From Rhodoferax sp. (GTDB lineage: Bacteria > Pseudomonadota > Gammaproteobacteria > Burkholderiales > Burkholderiaceae_C), in contig JAIFLV010000028.1 of the NCBI GenBank assembly GCA_020048895.1, positions 1 through 54,115 of the forward strand: a DNA stretch of 54,115 nt, written 5' to 3'. The translations under genes and the position numbers were made by a program. The notes under the pieces are model-generated. The model was given only the letters and a program-made list of their open reading frames with translations, made no database searches and was not told where the DNA came from. Below, piece after piece: positions 1-9,209 of the stretch. How positions within the stretch are numbered: the first letter of the stretch is position 1; each line of letters opens with the position of its first letter.

Positions 1-885
1 ATCATCAAGTTGCAGGTGCCGTTTGCACCCGGTGGCACCACCGACATCATTGCCCGTACCATCGCCGACCCGCTGGGCAAGGCGCTGGGCCAAAGTGTGG
101 TGGTGGAGAACAAGGCAGGTGGTGGCGGTGTGGTGGGCGCCAATGAGACCGCCAAGGCAACACCCGATGGTTACTCGCTGGGCATGGCCACGGTGTCGAC
201 CACGGCTGCAAATCCGGCCATCAATCCGAAGATTCCCTACAACCCGCTGACCGATTTCACGCCCATCATCAACGTGGCGGCTACACCCAACGTCATTGCG
301 GTGCATCCCACTTTTCCAGCCAAGGACTACAAGGCGTTTCTTGCGGAGATCAAGGCCAAGCCTGGCGCCTACTCGTACTCATCCTCGGGCACCGGCGGGA
401 TCGGGCATTTGCAGACCGAGTTGTTCAAGAACCTGACGGGTGCGTTTGTGACGCACATTCCCTACCGGGGCGCCGGTCCGGCGCTCAATGACACGGTGGC
501 CGGCCAGGTCGCCATGATTTTTGACAACCTGCCGTCGGCGCTGCCGTTCATTCAGGCTGGTCGCCTGGTTCCTATCGTGGTGGCTGCCCCGCAGCGTCTG
601 TCTCAGTTGCCCAATGTACCGACGTTCAAGGAAATGGGGCTGGAGCCCGTGAACCGCATGGCGTTCTACGGCATTTACGGCCCCAAGGGCTTGCCCAAGG
701 AAGTGGTCGACAAGATCAATGCCGCGGTACGTAAAGTGCTGGAAGACCCGGCGGTCAAGAAGCGCATTGAAGACACAGGCTCCATCATTATTGGCAATAC
801 GCCAGAGCAGTTTTCTGCGCAAATCAAGGCAGAGTATGACGTCTACAAAAAGGTGGTGGACAGCGCCAAATTGCGTCTGGAATGA
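1..885 (+). CDS. Bug/TctC-family solute-binding protein, 5' truncated
   Basis: Periplasmic receptor of the tripartite tricarboxylate transporter (Bug/TctC) family, which binds small carboxylates or related solutes. The frame is open from base 1 and reads 294 residues to a TGA at 883-885. The first visible motif, [14 protein letters not shown], is the family's first strand and phosphate-binding-like loop, so only the signal peptide and about the first 30 residues of a usual 320-330 residue protein are missing off the window edge. No TctA/TctB membrane genes are visible, which is normal for the many orphan Bug receptors in Burkholderiales. The ligand cannot be inferred. Its stop overlaps the xerD start by 4 bases (ATGA), so the two may be translationally coupled even though their functions are unrelated. 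Confidence 0.93.
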   Translation: MIKLQVPFAPGGTTDIIARTIADPLGKALGQSVVVENKAGGGGVVGANETAKATPDGYSLGMATVSTTAANPAINPKIPYNPLTDFTPIINVAATPNVIAVHPTFPAKDYKAFLAEIKAKPGAYSYSSSGTGGIGHLQTELFKNLTGAFVTHIPYRGAGPALNDTVAGQVAMIFDNLPSALPFIQAGRLVPIVVAAPQRLSQLPNVPTFKEMGLEPVNRMAFYGIYGPKGLPKEVVDKINAAVRKVLEDPAVKKRIEDTGSIIIGNTPEQFSAQIKAEYDVYKKVVDSAKLRLE

Positions 886-1799
886 CACCGGCGGCCGGTC
901 AGCCAGGCGCGGAATCTGTTGATGCGTTTGTAGATGCGCTGTGGCTGGAGGAGGGGCTGGCGAAAAACACATTGCTGGCCTATCGCCGGGATTTGTTGAT
1001 GCTGGCGGCTTGGCTTGGGCAGCAAGACAAAACTTTGCAGACCGCCACCGAGGTCGATTTACAAAGTTTTTTTGCCCGGCAACACGCCGTCACCAAGGCT
1101 ACTACGGCCAACCGTCGCCTGACGGTATTCAAGCGCTACTTTCGTTGGGCACTGCGGGAGCATCACATTGCCGCTGACCCTACGCTCAAACTCGAGGCTG
1201 CCAAGCAAGCCTTGCGCGTTCCCAAGACCTTGACCGAAGCACAGGTTGAGGCGCTTCTGGCGGCGCCGGATACGTCACTGGCGCTCGGGGTGCGCGATCG
1301 CACCATGCTGGAGTTGATGTATGCCAGCGGTTTGCGCGTCAGTGAGTTGGTAACGCTCAAGATCGGCAATCTCAATGTGAATGACAACGTTCTGCGCGTA
1401 CTGGGCAAGGGCAACAAGGAGCGGCTGATTCCGTTTGGCGAAGTCGCTTGCCAGTGGCTGCGCAATTATCTTGCGCACCCGCGCAACGAACTCTTGGCGG
1501 GCGCGCAGACCGACGATCTTTTCGTCACGGTGCGTGGCAGCTCGGCGGGTAGCGCCATGTCGCGCGTGATGTTCTGGATGGTGGTGAAGAAGTACGCATT
1601 GGCCGCTGGCATTCGCTCTCCCTTGTCGCCGCATACCTTGCGCCATGCATTTGCCACCCATTTGCTCAACCACGGTGCCGACTTGCGCTCGGTCCAGATG
1701 CTGCTGGGGCATGCTGACATTGCCACGACGACGATCTACACGCATATTGCCCGGCAACGGCTGGCGGCGTTACATGCCCAACACCATCCGCGCGGCTGA
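882..1799 (+). CDS. xerD: Tyrosine recombinase XerD
   Basis: Site-specific tyrosine recombinase of 305 residues, the usual length of XerC/XerD, which resolve chromosome dimers at dif with FtsK. An N-terminal core-binding SAM-like domain spans about residues 12-95 and the catalytic domain about 115-295. All six catalytic residues are visible: R152 ([10 protein letters not shown]), K176 (GKGNKE), H251 and R254 (HTLRHAF), H277 (LLGHAD) and nucleophile Y286 (IYTHI). The N-terminal segment [20 protein letters not shown] is typical of XerD rather than XerC, but the paralogue assignment rests on recall. The ATG at 882 overlaps the preceding stop. There are no phage or integron genes nearby, so a housekeeping role is more likely than an integrase. 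Confidence 0.9.
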   Translation: MTPAAGQPGAESVDAFVDALWLEEGLAKNTLLAYRRDLLMLAAWLGQQDKTLQTATEVDLQSFFARQHAVTKATTANRRLTVFKRYFRWALREHHIAADPTLKLEAAKQALRVPKTLTEAQVEALLAAPDTSLALGVRDRTMLELMYASGLRVSELVTLKIGNLNVNDNVLRVLGKGNKERLIPFGEVACQWLRNYLAHPRNELLAGAQTDDLFVTVRGSSAGSAMSRVMFWMVVKKYALAAGIRSPLSPHTLRHAFATHLLNHGADLRSVQMLLGHADIATTTIYTHIARQRLAALHAQHHPRG

Positions 1800-1930
1800 C
1801 CGGCCCCGACAGGTTGTGGCCTCAGGAAATATTCCATTTCAAAATCATTTGTGTCTAGGCGTGAAGCCGAAGGCAGTGCTGTAGCACGACAAGGCTGAGC
1901 AACAACGACACGGATGACTTGGACATGGAA

Positions 1931-3181
1931 TTACTGCCCAAAACTTTCAGCCCAGGCCAAGGCTTGCAGATGGGCCCAATTGACCTGGTTGCTGCTCAGT
2001 GCCAGGCCATTGGCAGCGTTGGCAAATGCAGCGTCATCGCCCGTTTCGCAAGCAACGGTCAGCTGCAGCAACGGGGCCAGGGGGCCGCTGTTCGTCAGCA
2101 ACGCTTGCGTCACCGGTTCAGGCAAGGCAATGCTCGCCAGGGCAGCCTGCATCGGCATACCCAGCATGGTGTCGAGCATGGAAAACACGCCGGTGACAAA
2201 TGCGTTGTCAGCCTCTTCCGGGGCCAGCAGTTCCGCCGCCAGCAACTCCATGAGCCGGCCCCGCACGACTGCCGTGGCGCCCACCGCAGGCGGTGTGTCG
2301 CCCGCCTTGGACGTGGTCATCAGGAGTGCTGCCCATTTGAACAGGCGGTTAAGACCCAACAGCATCACCGCATGGCGAAAGGAGGTCACTTCGCTGCGCG
2401 CACCAAACCCTGCCGAGTTGATAAACCGCAGCAAATTGAATGACAGCGTCGGGTCCCGTTTGAGAACCTCCTCAATTTCATCGGTACTGGCTTGTTTGCG
2501 AACCAGGTTGATCAGTTGCAGGATATTGGCCTGTGCCGGGCGCACGGTTTGCCCTTGAATCAGCACAGGTTTGGCAAACCAGTACCCCTGGAACAGTCCG
2601 ACACCGAGCGCCGAAAGAAAGGCAAACTGTTCGGGGGTTTCCACTTTCTCCGCTATCAGTTTTGCTTTTGACTTCGCCTGCGCCAACTTGACGAAGGAGG
2701 TTGCCGTGTCGGGTTTGAGTATCGAAAGGTCGAACTTGATGAAGGTGGCCAGTGGCAGCCAGTGCTCGTAGGGGCGGGTCAATACCGAGTAGTCAAAGGC
2801 AAGTCCAAAGCCGCGTTTCCTGACCGCCTGGAGGCTTGGTAGCCGAGTCGCAATCTGATCCAGCTGCGCAATGCCCAGCGGCGGGATTTCGAGAACGACC
2901 CGCTCGGGAGAAATCAGATCGAGATGCCCGCCTGCCAGACTGTCCAGTGTGCAGTTGATGAAGAGGTGCTTGCCGCCCATCGGTGCTTCACCTTCGGACA
3001 GCGACAGCAGATTGAAAAGCATTTGTGCATCGCTAGCGGCGGTATGGGCCTCGGCCGAGACAGTGCGGTCGTAGAGCTCGTAGCCAAAGAGCGCGCGCTC
3101 TTTGTCAAGGATGGCCTGTCGAGCCACGATAGTCGTCATGGTTGCATTGCTAGGGGCAGGGATGTTGGCAGGCTCAGTCAT
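1931..3181 (-). CDS. EAL-HDOD (YuxH-type) signalling protein with degenerate EAL domain
   Basis: Cytoplasmic two-domain protein: an N-terminal EAL-like domain (about residues 15-215) followed by an HDOD domain (about 220-410). The EAL fold is recognisable from YELYDR, FINCTLDSL, VVLEIPP, IKFDLSIL, AEKVE and QGYWFAKP, but the metal-binding DDFG loop reads FDYS and the EAL signature itself is changed. It is therefore probably a non-catalytic EAL, as is common in this family, and may act by protein contact or by sensing c-di-GMP. HDOD domains are regulatory HD-like folds without hydrolase activity. The reading frame stays open to 3280, but family similarity begins near IVARQAIL; ATG at 3181 was chosen, with 3139 a possible alternative because neither has a good ribosome site. 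It is divergent from the oxidoreductase operon. Confidence 0.85.
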   Translation of the reverse strand: MTEPANIPAPSNATMTTIVARQAILDKERALFGYELYDRTVSAEAHTAASDAQMLFNLLSLSEGEAPMGGKHLFINCTLDSLAGGHLDLISPERVVLEIPPLGIAQLDQIATRLPSLQAVRKRGFGLAFDYSVLTRPYEHWLPLATFIKFDLSILKPDTATSFVKLAQAKSKAKLIAEKVETPEQFAFLSALGVGLFQGYWFAKPVLIQGQTVRPAQANILQLINLVRKQASTDEIEEVLKRDPTLSFNLLRFINSAGFGARSEVTSFRHAVMLLGLNRLFKWAALLMTTSKAGDTPPAVGATAVVRGRLMELLAAELLAPEEADNAFVTGVFSMLDTMLGMPMQAALASIALPEPVTQALLTNSGPLAPLLQLTVACETGDDAAFANAANGLALSSNQVNWAHLQALAWAESFGQ

Positions 3182-3336
3182 GACATGTGGTGCGAAGCTG
3201 GGCACCCATTCTAGGCGGGACAGCAATACTGGTTTTGGTAGTGCGTGTAGCGAAGTACGTCGCCGCACGTCCATTGACACCCATATTTCGCTATGTAAAA
3301 ACTAGTTTCATTTAGTTGCAACAACCCGTTTTGAGG

Positions 3337-3350
3337 TTGATTCACATCAA
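3337..3350 (+). promoter_or_regulatory. FNR/Anr-type box upstream of the 2-oxoacid oxidoreductase operon
   Basis: The sequence TTGATTCACATCAA is an exact match to the FNR-family consensus TTGAT-N4-ATCAA. Its centre lies about 68 bases before the ATG at 3412. If it works as a class II activator site (centre near -41.5) the transcript would start near 3385, leaving a short leader; the -10 region this implies is poor. It lies in the 230-base gap between the divergent EAL-HDOD gene (start 3181) and the oxidoreductase genes, so it could act on either. Oxygen-sensitive ferredoxin-type oxidoreductases are sensible targets for low-oxygen activation. The match is seen directly; regulation is inferred. 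Confidence 0.65.
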
Positions 3351-3411
3351 TACTTCAGGCGCTGGAAGGCGAAAAATCAGCCGCTTCTACCAACCAAGAA
3401 AGTGACACCAG

Positions 3412-3993
3412 ATGTTGCAAATTCGAATTCACGGACGCGGCGGCCAGGGCGTGGTGACCGCAGCAGAGATGTTGTCCGTTGCGGCCTTCGAGCAAGGCCG
3501 CCATGCACAGGCGTTTCCCAGCTTTGGCTCTGAGCGCACCGGCGCGCCGGTGGTGGCCTTTTGCCGGATTGACGACAAGGAAATTCGGTTGCGCGAGCCC
3601 ATTCTTGCGCCCGATGTGCTGATCGTGCAGGACCCCACGCTGCTGCACCAGGTCGACGTCTTCCAGGGACTGAAGCCCGATGGCTTCGTCCTCATCAATA
3701 CCAAGCGCACCTTTGACGAACTGGGCCTGGCCGACATCAGTGCACGGTTTCGCCATGAGCGTCTGACCACGGTTCCTGCAACCGAGATCGCCATGAAGCA
3801 CATTGGCAGGCCGTTGCCCAACGCGGTGCTGCTCGGGGGGTTTGCGGCCCTGTCAGGCCTCATTACCCTCGAAGCAGTTTCGCATGCAATTGGTGAGAAG
3901 TTCACTGGCAAAGTGGCTGACGGCAACATCGCAGCCGCTGCGGAAGCCTACGACTATGTGAAGCGCGAAATGGAGGAACTGTCCCATGCTTAA
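3412..3993 (+). CDS. 2-oxoacid:acceptor oxidoreductase, gamma subunit
   Basis: Gamma (catalytic-domain) subunit of a thiamine-diphosphate, iron-sulfur 2-oxoacid oxidoreductase, the family of pyruvate, indolepyruvate, 2-oxoisovalerate and phenylglyoxylate oxidoreductases that oxidatively decarboxylate a 2-oxoacid to its acyl-CoA. The 193 residues match the stand-alone gamma size. The family motif HGRGGQGVVTAAEML is at residues 7-21, followed by the FPSFGSERTGAPV segment. It is first of four genes: it overlaps the alpha subunit by 8 bases and is followed by the beta and FAD/Fe-S subunits. Gene order and sizes resemble PadE-type phenylglyoxylate oxidoreductase systems of betaproteobacteria, but the substrate is not decided by sequence alone. 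Confidence 0.9.
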   Translation: MLQIRIHGRGGQGVVTAAEMLSVAAFEQGRHAQAFPSFGSERTGAPVVAFCRIDDKEIRLREPILAPDVLIVQDPTLLHQVDVFQGLKPDGFVLINTKRTFDELGLADISARFRHERLTTVPATEIAMKHIGRPLPNAVLLGGFAALSGLITLEAVSHAIGEKFTGKVADGNIAAAAEAYDYVKREMEELSHA

Positions 3994-5239
3994 ACAGATA
4001 GAAGGCTCCCATGCCGTTGCAGAAGCGGTGGCGTTGGCTAGGCCCGAGGTGATTTGCGCTTATCCCATTTCTCCACAGACACACATTGTGGAAGGATTGG
4101 GCGAACTGGTGAAGGACGGTACGTTGAATCCTTGCGAGTTCATCAACGTTGAAAGCGAATTTGCCGCGATGAGCGTGGCTATCGGTTCGTCCGCGGCCGG
4201 TGCACGCACCTACACGGCCACGGCCAGCCAGGGCTTGCTGTTCATGGCCGAGGCGGTTTACAACGCGTCGGGCTTGGGTTTGCCGATTGTGATGACCGTG
4301 GCTAATCGTGCCATCGGTGCACCCATCAATATCTGGAACGACCACAGCGACTCCATGAGCCAGCGCGACTGCGGCTGGATCCAGCTCTTTGCCGAAAGCA
4401 ACCAGGAGGCAGTGGATTTGCATATCCAGGCGTTCAAGCTGGCCGAAGAACTTTCCATGCCCGTGATGGTGTGCATGGATGGCTTTATTCTTACCCATGC
4501 CTACGAACGGGTCGATGTGCCCAGCCAGGCGGATGTGGATGCCTTCCTGCCTCCCTACGAGCCGCGCCAGGTACTTGACACGGCGGAACCGGTGTCCATT
4601 GGTGCCATGGTCGGCCCCGAGGCATTCATGGAGGTACGTTACCTGGCCCACGCCAAGCAACTCATGGCACTGGACGTGATTCCACGCATCGCCGACGAGT
4701 TCGCCGCACGTTTTGGGCGCAACTCCGGTGGCCTGATTCGCACCTACATGACCGACGACGCGGAGACCATTGTCATCGCGCTGGGTTCGGTGCTGGGTAC
4801 ACTGAAGGACACCATCGACGAGATGCGTGCCGACGGTATCAAGATTGGCGTGCTGGGCATTCAGTCTTTCCGACCTTTCCCGATTGCTGCGGTGCGTGCA
4901 GTGCTGCAGGGTGCGAAGAAATTTGTCGTACTGGAAAAGAGTTTTTCCGTGGGCCTGGGCGGCGTGGTGTCGACCGACGTGCGTCTGGCCATGACTGGCA
5001 TTGGTTTGAAGGGTTACACAGTGGTAGCCGGCCTGGGCGGGCGCTCGATTACCAAGGCATCACTGCACCGCACGCTGCGCGAAGCCATTGCTGACACGCT
5101 GCCCCAGTTGACGTTCATGGACCTGGATTGGCGCATTGTCAATCGGCAACTGGAACGCGAAACACAGATTCGGCGTAGCGGTCCGATTGCTGAAAATCTC
5201 TTGCGCGATGTGGGCGCAGTTGCATCCAAGGTGGCCTGA
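3986..5239 (+). CDS. 2-oxoacid:acceptor oxidoreductase, alpha subunit
   Basis: Alpha subunit (417 residues) carrying the pyrimidine-binding domain of the thiamine diphosphate enzyme and the transketolase-C-like domain. The family motif YPISPQT is at residues 26-32, and an acidic segment NVESEFAA near residue 53 supplies the glutamate expected to contact the thiamine pyrimidine. GLPIVM and the NDHSDSMSQRD loop match the middle of the domain. It overlaps gamma by 8 bases and is followed one base later by the beta subunit start, so stoichiometric translation is likely. PorA/VorB/PadG-like; specific substrate unknown. Confidence 0.9.
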   Translation: MLKQIEGSHAVAEAVALARPEVICAYPISPQTHIVEGLGELVKDGTLNPCEFINVESEFAAMSVAIGSSAAGARTYTATASQGLLFMAEAVYNASGLGLPIVMTVANRAIGAPINIWNDHSDSMSQRDCGWIQLFAESNQEAVDLHIQAFKLAEELSMPVMVCMDGFILTHAYERVDVPSQADVDAFLPPYEPRQVLDTAEPVSIGAMVGPEAFMEVRYLAHAKQLMALDVIPRIADEFAARFGRNSGGLIRTYMTDDAETIVIALGSVLGTLKDTIDEMRADGIKIGVLGIQSFRPFPIAAVRAVLQGAKKFVVLEKSFSVGLGGVVSTDVRLAMTGIGLKGYTVVAGLGGRSITKASLHRTLREAIADTLPQLTFMDLDWRIVNRQLERETQIRRSGPIAENLLRDVGAVASKVA

Positions 5240-5240
5240 C

Positions 5241-6260
5241 ATGACACAAACAATCAAGTTTTACCAAACCGGTACTTTCACCGTCGGCAATCGTCTGCTC
5301 ACCCCTGAGCAGCGGTCCGTACAGGCTTCCGAGGAACGCACCAACTCCATCAACTCCGGGCACCGGGCCTGTCAGGGTTGTGGCGAGGCTCTAGGCGCCC
5401 GCTATGCGGTGGACGCGGCCATGCGCGCGACCAATGGGCAGATCATTGCTGCCAACGCCACGGGCTGCCTGGAGGTGTTTTCTACCCCCTATCCGGAGAC
5501 CTCCTGGCAATTGCCGTGGATTCACTCGCTCTTTGGCAATGCGGCCGCAGTGGGGACGGGTATTGCTGCCGCGCTGAAAGTGAAAGCGACCAAGGCTGGC
5601 AAGCAGTTGAGTGATGCACGCGTGATTGCCCAGGGCGGCGATGGCGGTACCACCGATATCGGCTTTGGCTGTCTTTCGGGCATGTTTGAGCGCAACGACG
5701 ATGTGCTGTACATCTGCTACGACAACGAGGCCTACATGAACACCGGGGTGCAGCGCAGCTCGGCCACACCGCCAGCGGCGCGTACGGCAACCACGATGGC
5801 GGTCGGTCCGCATCCTGGCGCTGAATTTGGCCAGGGCAAGAATTTGCCGCTGATTGCGATGGCACACGAGATTCCGTATGTGGCAACCGCCACGGTGGCT
5901 GATTTGCGTGACCTCGAGGCCAAGGTGGAAAAGGCGATGAGCATCCGCGGAGCCCGTTACCTGCATATCCTGGTGCCGTGTCCGTTGGGTTGGGGCGCTG
6001 CCAGCCACGACACCATCCGGTTAGCCCGATTGGCGCGCGAAACCGGCATCTTCGCTGAATTTGAGGCCGAGCACGGCACAGTAACCAACGTCACGAAGAT
6101 TCGTAAACGTGTCAAGGTGGAAGACTACCTGCGGCCACAAAAACGCTTTGCCCATTTGTTTTCCGGCTCAGGTGACGCCGTCACGATTGCGAAGATTCAG
6201 GCGGACGCCGACCGCAATATTCGCCGCTTCAAACTGCTCGATGAGGAGACCACGGTATGA
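5241..6260 (+). CDS. 2-oxoacid:acceptor oxidoreductase, beta subunit (TPP-binding)
   Basis: Beta subunit of 339 residues, binding the diphosphate of thiamine diphosphate and the proximal 4Fe-4S cluster. The TPP motif runs from GGDGG (residues 132-136) to DNEAYMNTG (161-169). Four cysteines sit where the beta-subunit cluster ligands belong: C44 and C47 (CQGCGEA), C75 (NATGCLEVF) and C247 (VPCPLGW). The frame stays open upstream to 5136, but that extension overlaps the alpha gene; ATG 5241 immediately after the alpha stop fits the family start. It overlaps the next gene by ATGA. It resembles PorB/PadI. Confidence 0.92.
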   Translation: MTQTIKFYQTGTFTVGNRLLTPEQRSVQASEERTNSINSGHRACQGCGEALGARYAVDAAMRATNGQIIAANATGCLEVFSTPYPETSWQLPWIHSLFGNAAAVGTGIAAALKVKATKAGKQLSDARVIAQGGDGGTTDIGFGCLSGMFERNDDVLYICYDNEAYMNTGVQRSSATPPAARTATTMAVGPHPGAEFGQGKNLPLIAMAHEIPYVATATVADLRDLEAKVEKAMSIRGARYLHILVPCPLGWGAASHDTIRLARLARETGIFAEFEAEHGTVTNVTKIRKRVKVEDYLRPQKRFAHLFSGSGDAVTIAKIQADADRNIRRFKLLDEETTV

Positions 6261-7891
6261 CCATGCAAAAGCCTTTTGCCATTACTCTGGACCCTGGGTC
6301 TTCACTGGCCAACAAGACCGGCTCCTGGCGCACCGAGCGTCCTGTGTACGTTGACCGACTGCCGCCCTGCAATGCGCAGTGCCCCGCTGGCGAAGACATC
6401 CAGGGCTGGCTGTTTCACGCCGAAAGCGGCAACTACGAGGCAGCCTGGCGCCACCTCACGCGCGACAATCCGTTCCCGGCGGTGATGGGTCGCGTCTGCT
6501 ACCACACCTGCGAGGGCAAATGCAATCGGGGCCAACTCGATTCACCGGTCGGCATCAATTCGGTCGAACGGTTTCTGGGTGATGAAGCCATCAAGAAGGG
6601 CTGGGCCTTTGAAGCGCCGAAAGCTGAGAGCGGCAAGCATGTTCTGGTTGTCGGAGCCGGACCTTCCGGTATGTCGGCGGCGTACCAGTTGCGTCGCCTG
6701 GGACATCGCGTCACGGTGCGCGAGGCGGGCCCTTTGATGGGCGGCATGATGCGTTTCGGTATTCCGCAATACCGGCTGCCGCGCGATGTGCTGGACGCTG
6801 AAATGCAGCGCATCGTGGACCTGGGTGTCAAGGTAGAACTGGGCACCAAGGTGGCCAACATTGAAAGCGATATGAAGGCAGGCGCCTTTGATGCAGCCTT
6901 TCTGGCGGTGGGGGCCCATATTGCCAAGCGCACCTACATTCCAGCCAAGGATTCCACTCACATTCTGGATGCGGTGTCGGTGCTGCGGTCCATGGAAGGC
7001 GAAGACAAGCCGATGCTGGGGCGTCGCGTGGTGGTGTACGGCGGCGGCAATACAGCGTTTGACGTGGCACGCACGGCAAAACGACTCGGTGCCACCGAGG
7101 CCATCATCGTGTACCGCCGCAATCGCGAAAAAATGCCGGCGCACGATTTCGAGTGCGAGGAGGCAATGCAGGAGGGTGTGATGGTCAAGTGGCTGTCCAC
7201 CATCAAGCAGGCCGACGAGGGCGCACTCACCATCGAAAAGATGGCGCTCGATGAAAAAGGCAATCCCCAGCCGACCGGCGAGTTCGAGACGCTGGAGGCA
7301 GATTCCCTGATACTGGCGCTGGGGCAGGATGTGGATCTCTCACTGCTGGAAGGTGTGCCGGGGCTGATCGTCAAGGACGGTGTGGTGCAGGTGGACCCCA
7401 AGACCATGATGACCGGGCACGCCGGTATCTTTGCCGGTGGCGACATGGTGCCAGCGGACCGCAACGTCACGGTGGCGGTTGGGCACGGCAAGAAAGCGGC
7501 GCGCAACATTGACGCATGGTTGCGCGATACGCAATTCGTGGTGGTTGAGAAGCATGCTGCGGCCACTTTCGAGAATCTCAATCCCTGGTATTACAGCGAT
7601 GCGCCCGGCACGGTCCGACCGCAACTGGAAATTGCGCGCCGGACCAGCAGTTTTGATGAGGTGCAAGGGGGACTGACCGAAGACAATGCTCTCTTCGAGG
7701 CAAGGCGTTGCCTGAGCTGCGGCAATTGCTTTGAGTGCGACAACTGTTACGGCGTGTGCCCGGACAATGCAGTGATCAAGCTCGGGCCAGGTAACCGGTT
7801 CAAGTTCAACTACGACTACTGCAAGGGTTGTGGTGTGTGCGTCGCCGAGTGTCCGTGTGGCGCCATCGAAATGGTGCCGGAGGCGGTGTAA
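6257..7891 (+). CDS. FAD/NAD(P)-dependent iron-sulfur oxidoreductase subunit (GltD-like, fused ferredoxin domain)
   Basis: Electron-transfer subunit of 544 residues expected to pass electrons from the 2-oxoacid oxidoreductase to NAD(P)+. The N-terminus is a glutamate-synthase-beta-like Fe-S domain with cysteines C38, C42, C81, C85 and C89. The FAD-binding motif VVGAGPSG is at 131-138, and a second dinucleotide motif VVVYGGGNTA follows in the pyridine-nucleotide domain. The C-terminus, about 485-530, holds two ferredoxin-type cysteine clusters (CLSCGNCFECDNCYGVCP and CKGCGVCVAECP), the second a clear 4Fe-4S motif. In phenylglyoxylate:NAD+ oxidoreductases the ferredoxin-like and NAD-binding parts are separate PadF and PadH proteins; here they seem joined. 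It converges on trpS with only 9 bases between the stops. Confidence 0.88.
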   Translation: MTMQKPFAITLDPGSSLANKTGSWRTERPVYVDRLPPCNAQCPAGEDIQGWLFHAESGNYEAAWRHLTRDNPFPAVMGRVCYHTCEGKCNRGQLDSPVGINSVERFLGDEAIKKGWAFEAPKAESGKHVLVVGAGPSGMSAAYQLRRLGHRVTVREAGPLMGGMMRFGIPQYRLPRDVLDAEMQRIVDLGVKVELGTKVANIESDMKAGAFDAAFLAVGAHIAKRTYIPAKDSTHILDAVSVLRSMEGEDKPMLGRRVVVYGGGNTAFDVARTAKRLGATEAIIVYRRNREKMPAHDFECEEAMQEGVMVKWLSTIKQADEGALTIEKMALDEKGNPQPTGEFETLEADSLILALGQDVDLSLLEGVPGLIVKDGVVQVDPKTMMTGHAGIFAGGDMVPADRNVTVAVGHGKKAARNIDAWLRDTQFVVVEKHAAATFENLNPWYYSDAPGTVRPQLEIARRTSSFDEVQGGLTEDNALFEARRCLSCGNCFECDNCYGVCPDNAVIKLGPGNRFKFNYDYCKGCGVCVAECPCGAIEMVPEAV

Positions 7892-7900
7892 GGCTGAGGG

Positions 7901-9193
7901 TTAGAGCGCGGTCAGGGCGGTCAATGCCGCCATGAGCCGGGCGCGCCGGGCCGGGTTGACCGCCTCCAGTTGTTCCTGCATGGACTCCAGTGCACTGGCA
8001 CCCTGCTGTTGCAGCGTGGCAATGCACTGTCCAGCCACTTTGGGCGCATCAAACGCCAGGCTCTGTAGCAGCACATCACCGTTGACATCTACCAGTTTGA
8101 AATAGAACTTGCCATCTTTCTCGCGGTATTGCTTGAAGGTGGCAAGTATTGATTTGGCGGACTTGCTTGCCGCCACTTGGGATGTGGCCTGCAACTTTCT
8201 AAGGCCGACGGCGTGGCGAAGTTCCTGCATGAGCGGGGTTGCTACAGCCCGTGCCTTGGCGGCCCCGGCCGCAAGAATGGCCTCGATGCGCAACGGCTCC
8301 TGCATCAGCGTTTGGTAGGTGTCCCGCATGGGAGCGATTTCACGGTCAATGCGCTCGAGCAACATCTGTTTGGCATCAGCCCAGCTGATTCCATCGGCGT
8401 ACGCTTGCCGCAACGCCTGTGTCTCTTCAGCGCTGGCAAATGCCTGGTAAATCTGAAACAGGGCCGACCCATGGGTGTCTTTTGCCTCGCCGGGAGCCCG
8501 GGAGTCGGTGACGATGGAGGCAATGAGTTTTTGCAGTTGAGCGCGCTGAGCAAACATCGGAATCGTGTTGTCGTAGCTCTTGCTCATCTTGCGGCCGTCC
8601 AGGCCGGGCAGGGTGGCTACCGAGTCCTCGATGGCGGCCTCTGGCAGCACAAAGTGGTTGCCATACCGGTGGTTAAAGCTGTTGCCCATGTCGCGCGCCA
8701 TTTCAATGTGTTGCACCTGGTCGCGTCCCACCGGCACCTTGTGTGCGTTGAACATCAGGATGTCTGCGCCCATCAGCAGCGGGTACATGAAAAGCCCCAT
8801 GTTGACATCGCTGTCGGGGTCCACTGCAGCTGCGAGATTTTTGTCTACCGCCGCCTTGTATGCGTGCGCCCGGTTGAGCACACCCTTGCCCGTTACGCAG
8901 GTCAGGAACCAGGTGAGTTCGGGGATTTCCGGGATATCCGACTGCCGGTAGAACGTCACCCGCTCGGGGTCCAGGCCTGCCGCCAACCAGCTGGCGGCAA
9001 TTTCGAGCGTCGAGCGCTGGATGCGTGCGGGCTCGTCGATCTTGATAAGGGAGTGGTAGTCCGCCAGAAAGTAAAAACTCTCAACGCCCGCAGTCAAGCT
9101 GGCCCGAACCGCCGGACGAATAGAACCTACATAGTTGCCAAGATGCGGGGTGCCAGAGGTGGTGATACCGGTGAGAAAACGGACAGGTTGCAT
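7901..9193 (-). CDS. trpS: Tryptophanyl-tRNA synthetase with C-terminal DUF1508/YegP-like extension
   Basis: Class I tRNA synthetase charging tRNA-Trp. The HIGH-equivalent is in TGITTSGTPHLGNYVGS (residues 8-24) and the KMSKS loop is KMSKSYDN near residue 201. The catalytic core and anticodon-binding part end near residue 340. The protein is 430 residues where bacterial TrpS is usually about 330-340. The extra tail has a short helical linker and then FYFKLVDVNGDVLLQS, which looks like a single YegP/DUF1508 repeat, followed by a helical end. Such extended TrpS proteins occur in related bacteria as I recall, but the role of the tail is unknown. It lies 16 bases downstream of the M50 protease gene, in a minus-strand run with yciO and the PHP gene. 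Confidence 0.93.
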   Translation of the reverse strand: MQPVRFLTGITTSGTPHLGNYVGSIRPAVRASLTAGVESFYFLADYHSLIKIDEPARIQRSTLEIAASWLAAGLDPERVTFYRQSDIPEIPELTWFLTCVTGKGVLNRAHAYKAAVDKNLAAAVDPDSDVNMGLFMYPLLMGADILMFNAHKVPVGRDQVQHIEMARDMGNSFNHRYGNHFVLPEAAIEDSVATLPGLDGRKMSKSYDNTIPMFAQRAQLQKLIASIVTDSRAPGEAKDTHGSALFQIYQAFASAEETQALRQAYADGISWADAKQMLLERIDREIAPMRDTYQTLMQEPLRIEAILAAGAAKARAVATPLMQELRHAVGLRKLQATSQVAASKSAKSILATFKQYREKDGKFYFKLVDVNGDVLLQSLAFDAPKVAGQCIATLQQQGASALESMQEQLEAVNPARRARLMAALTALTAL

Positions 9194-9209
9194 GGGTATG
9201 TGAGGAAAA

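Noticed and set aside
882..1799. XerD-like gene as a phage or integron integrase marking a mobile element
   Set aside because: Housekeeping length and motifs, no attachment-site repeats, tRNA or phage genes nearby.
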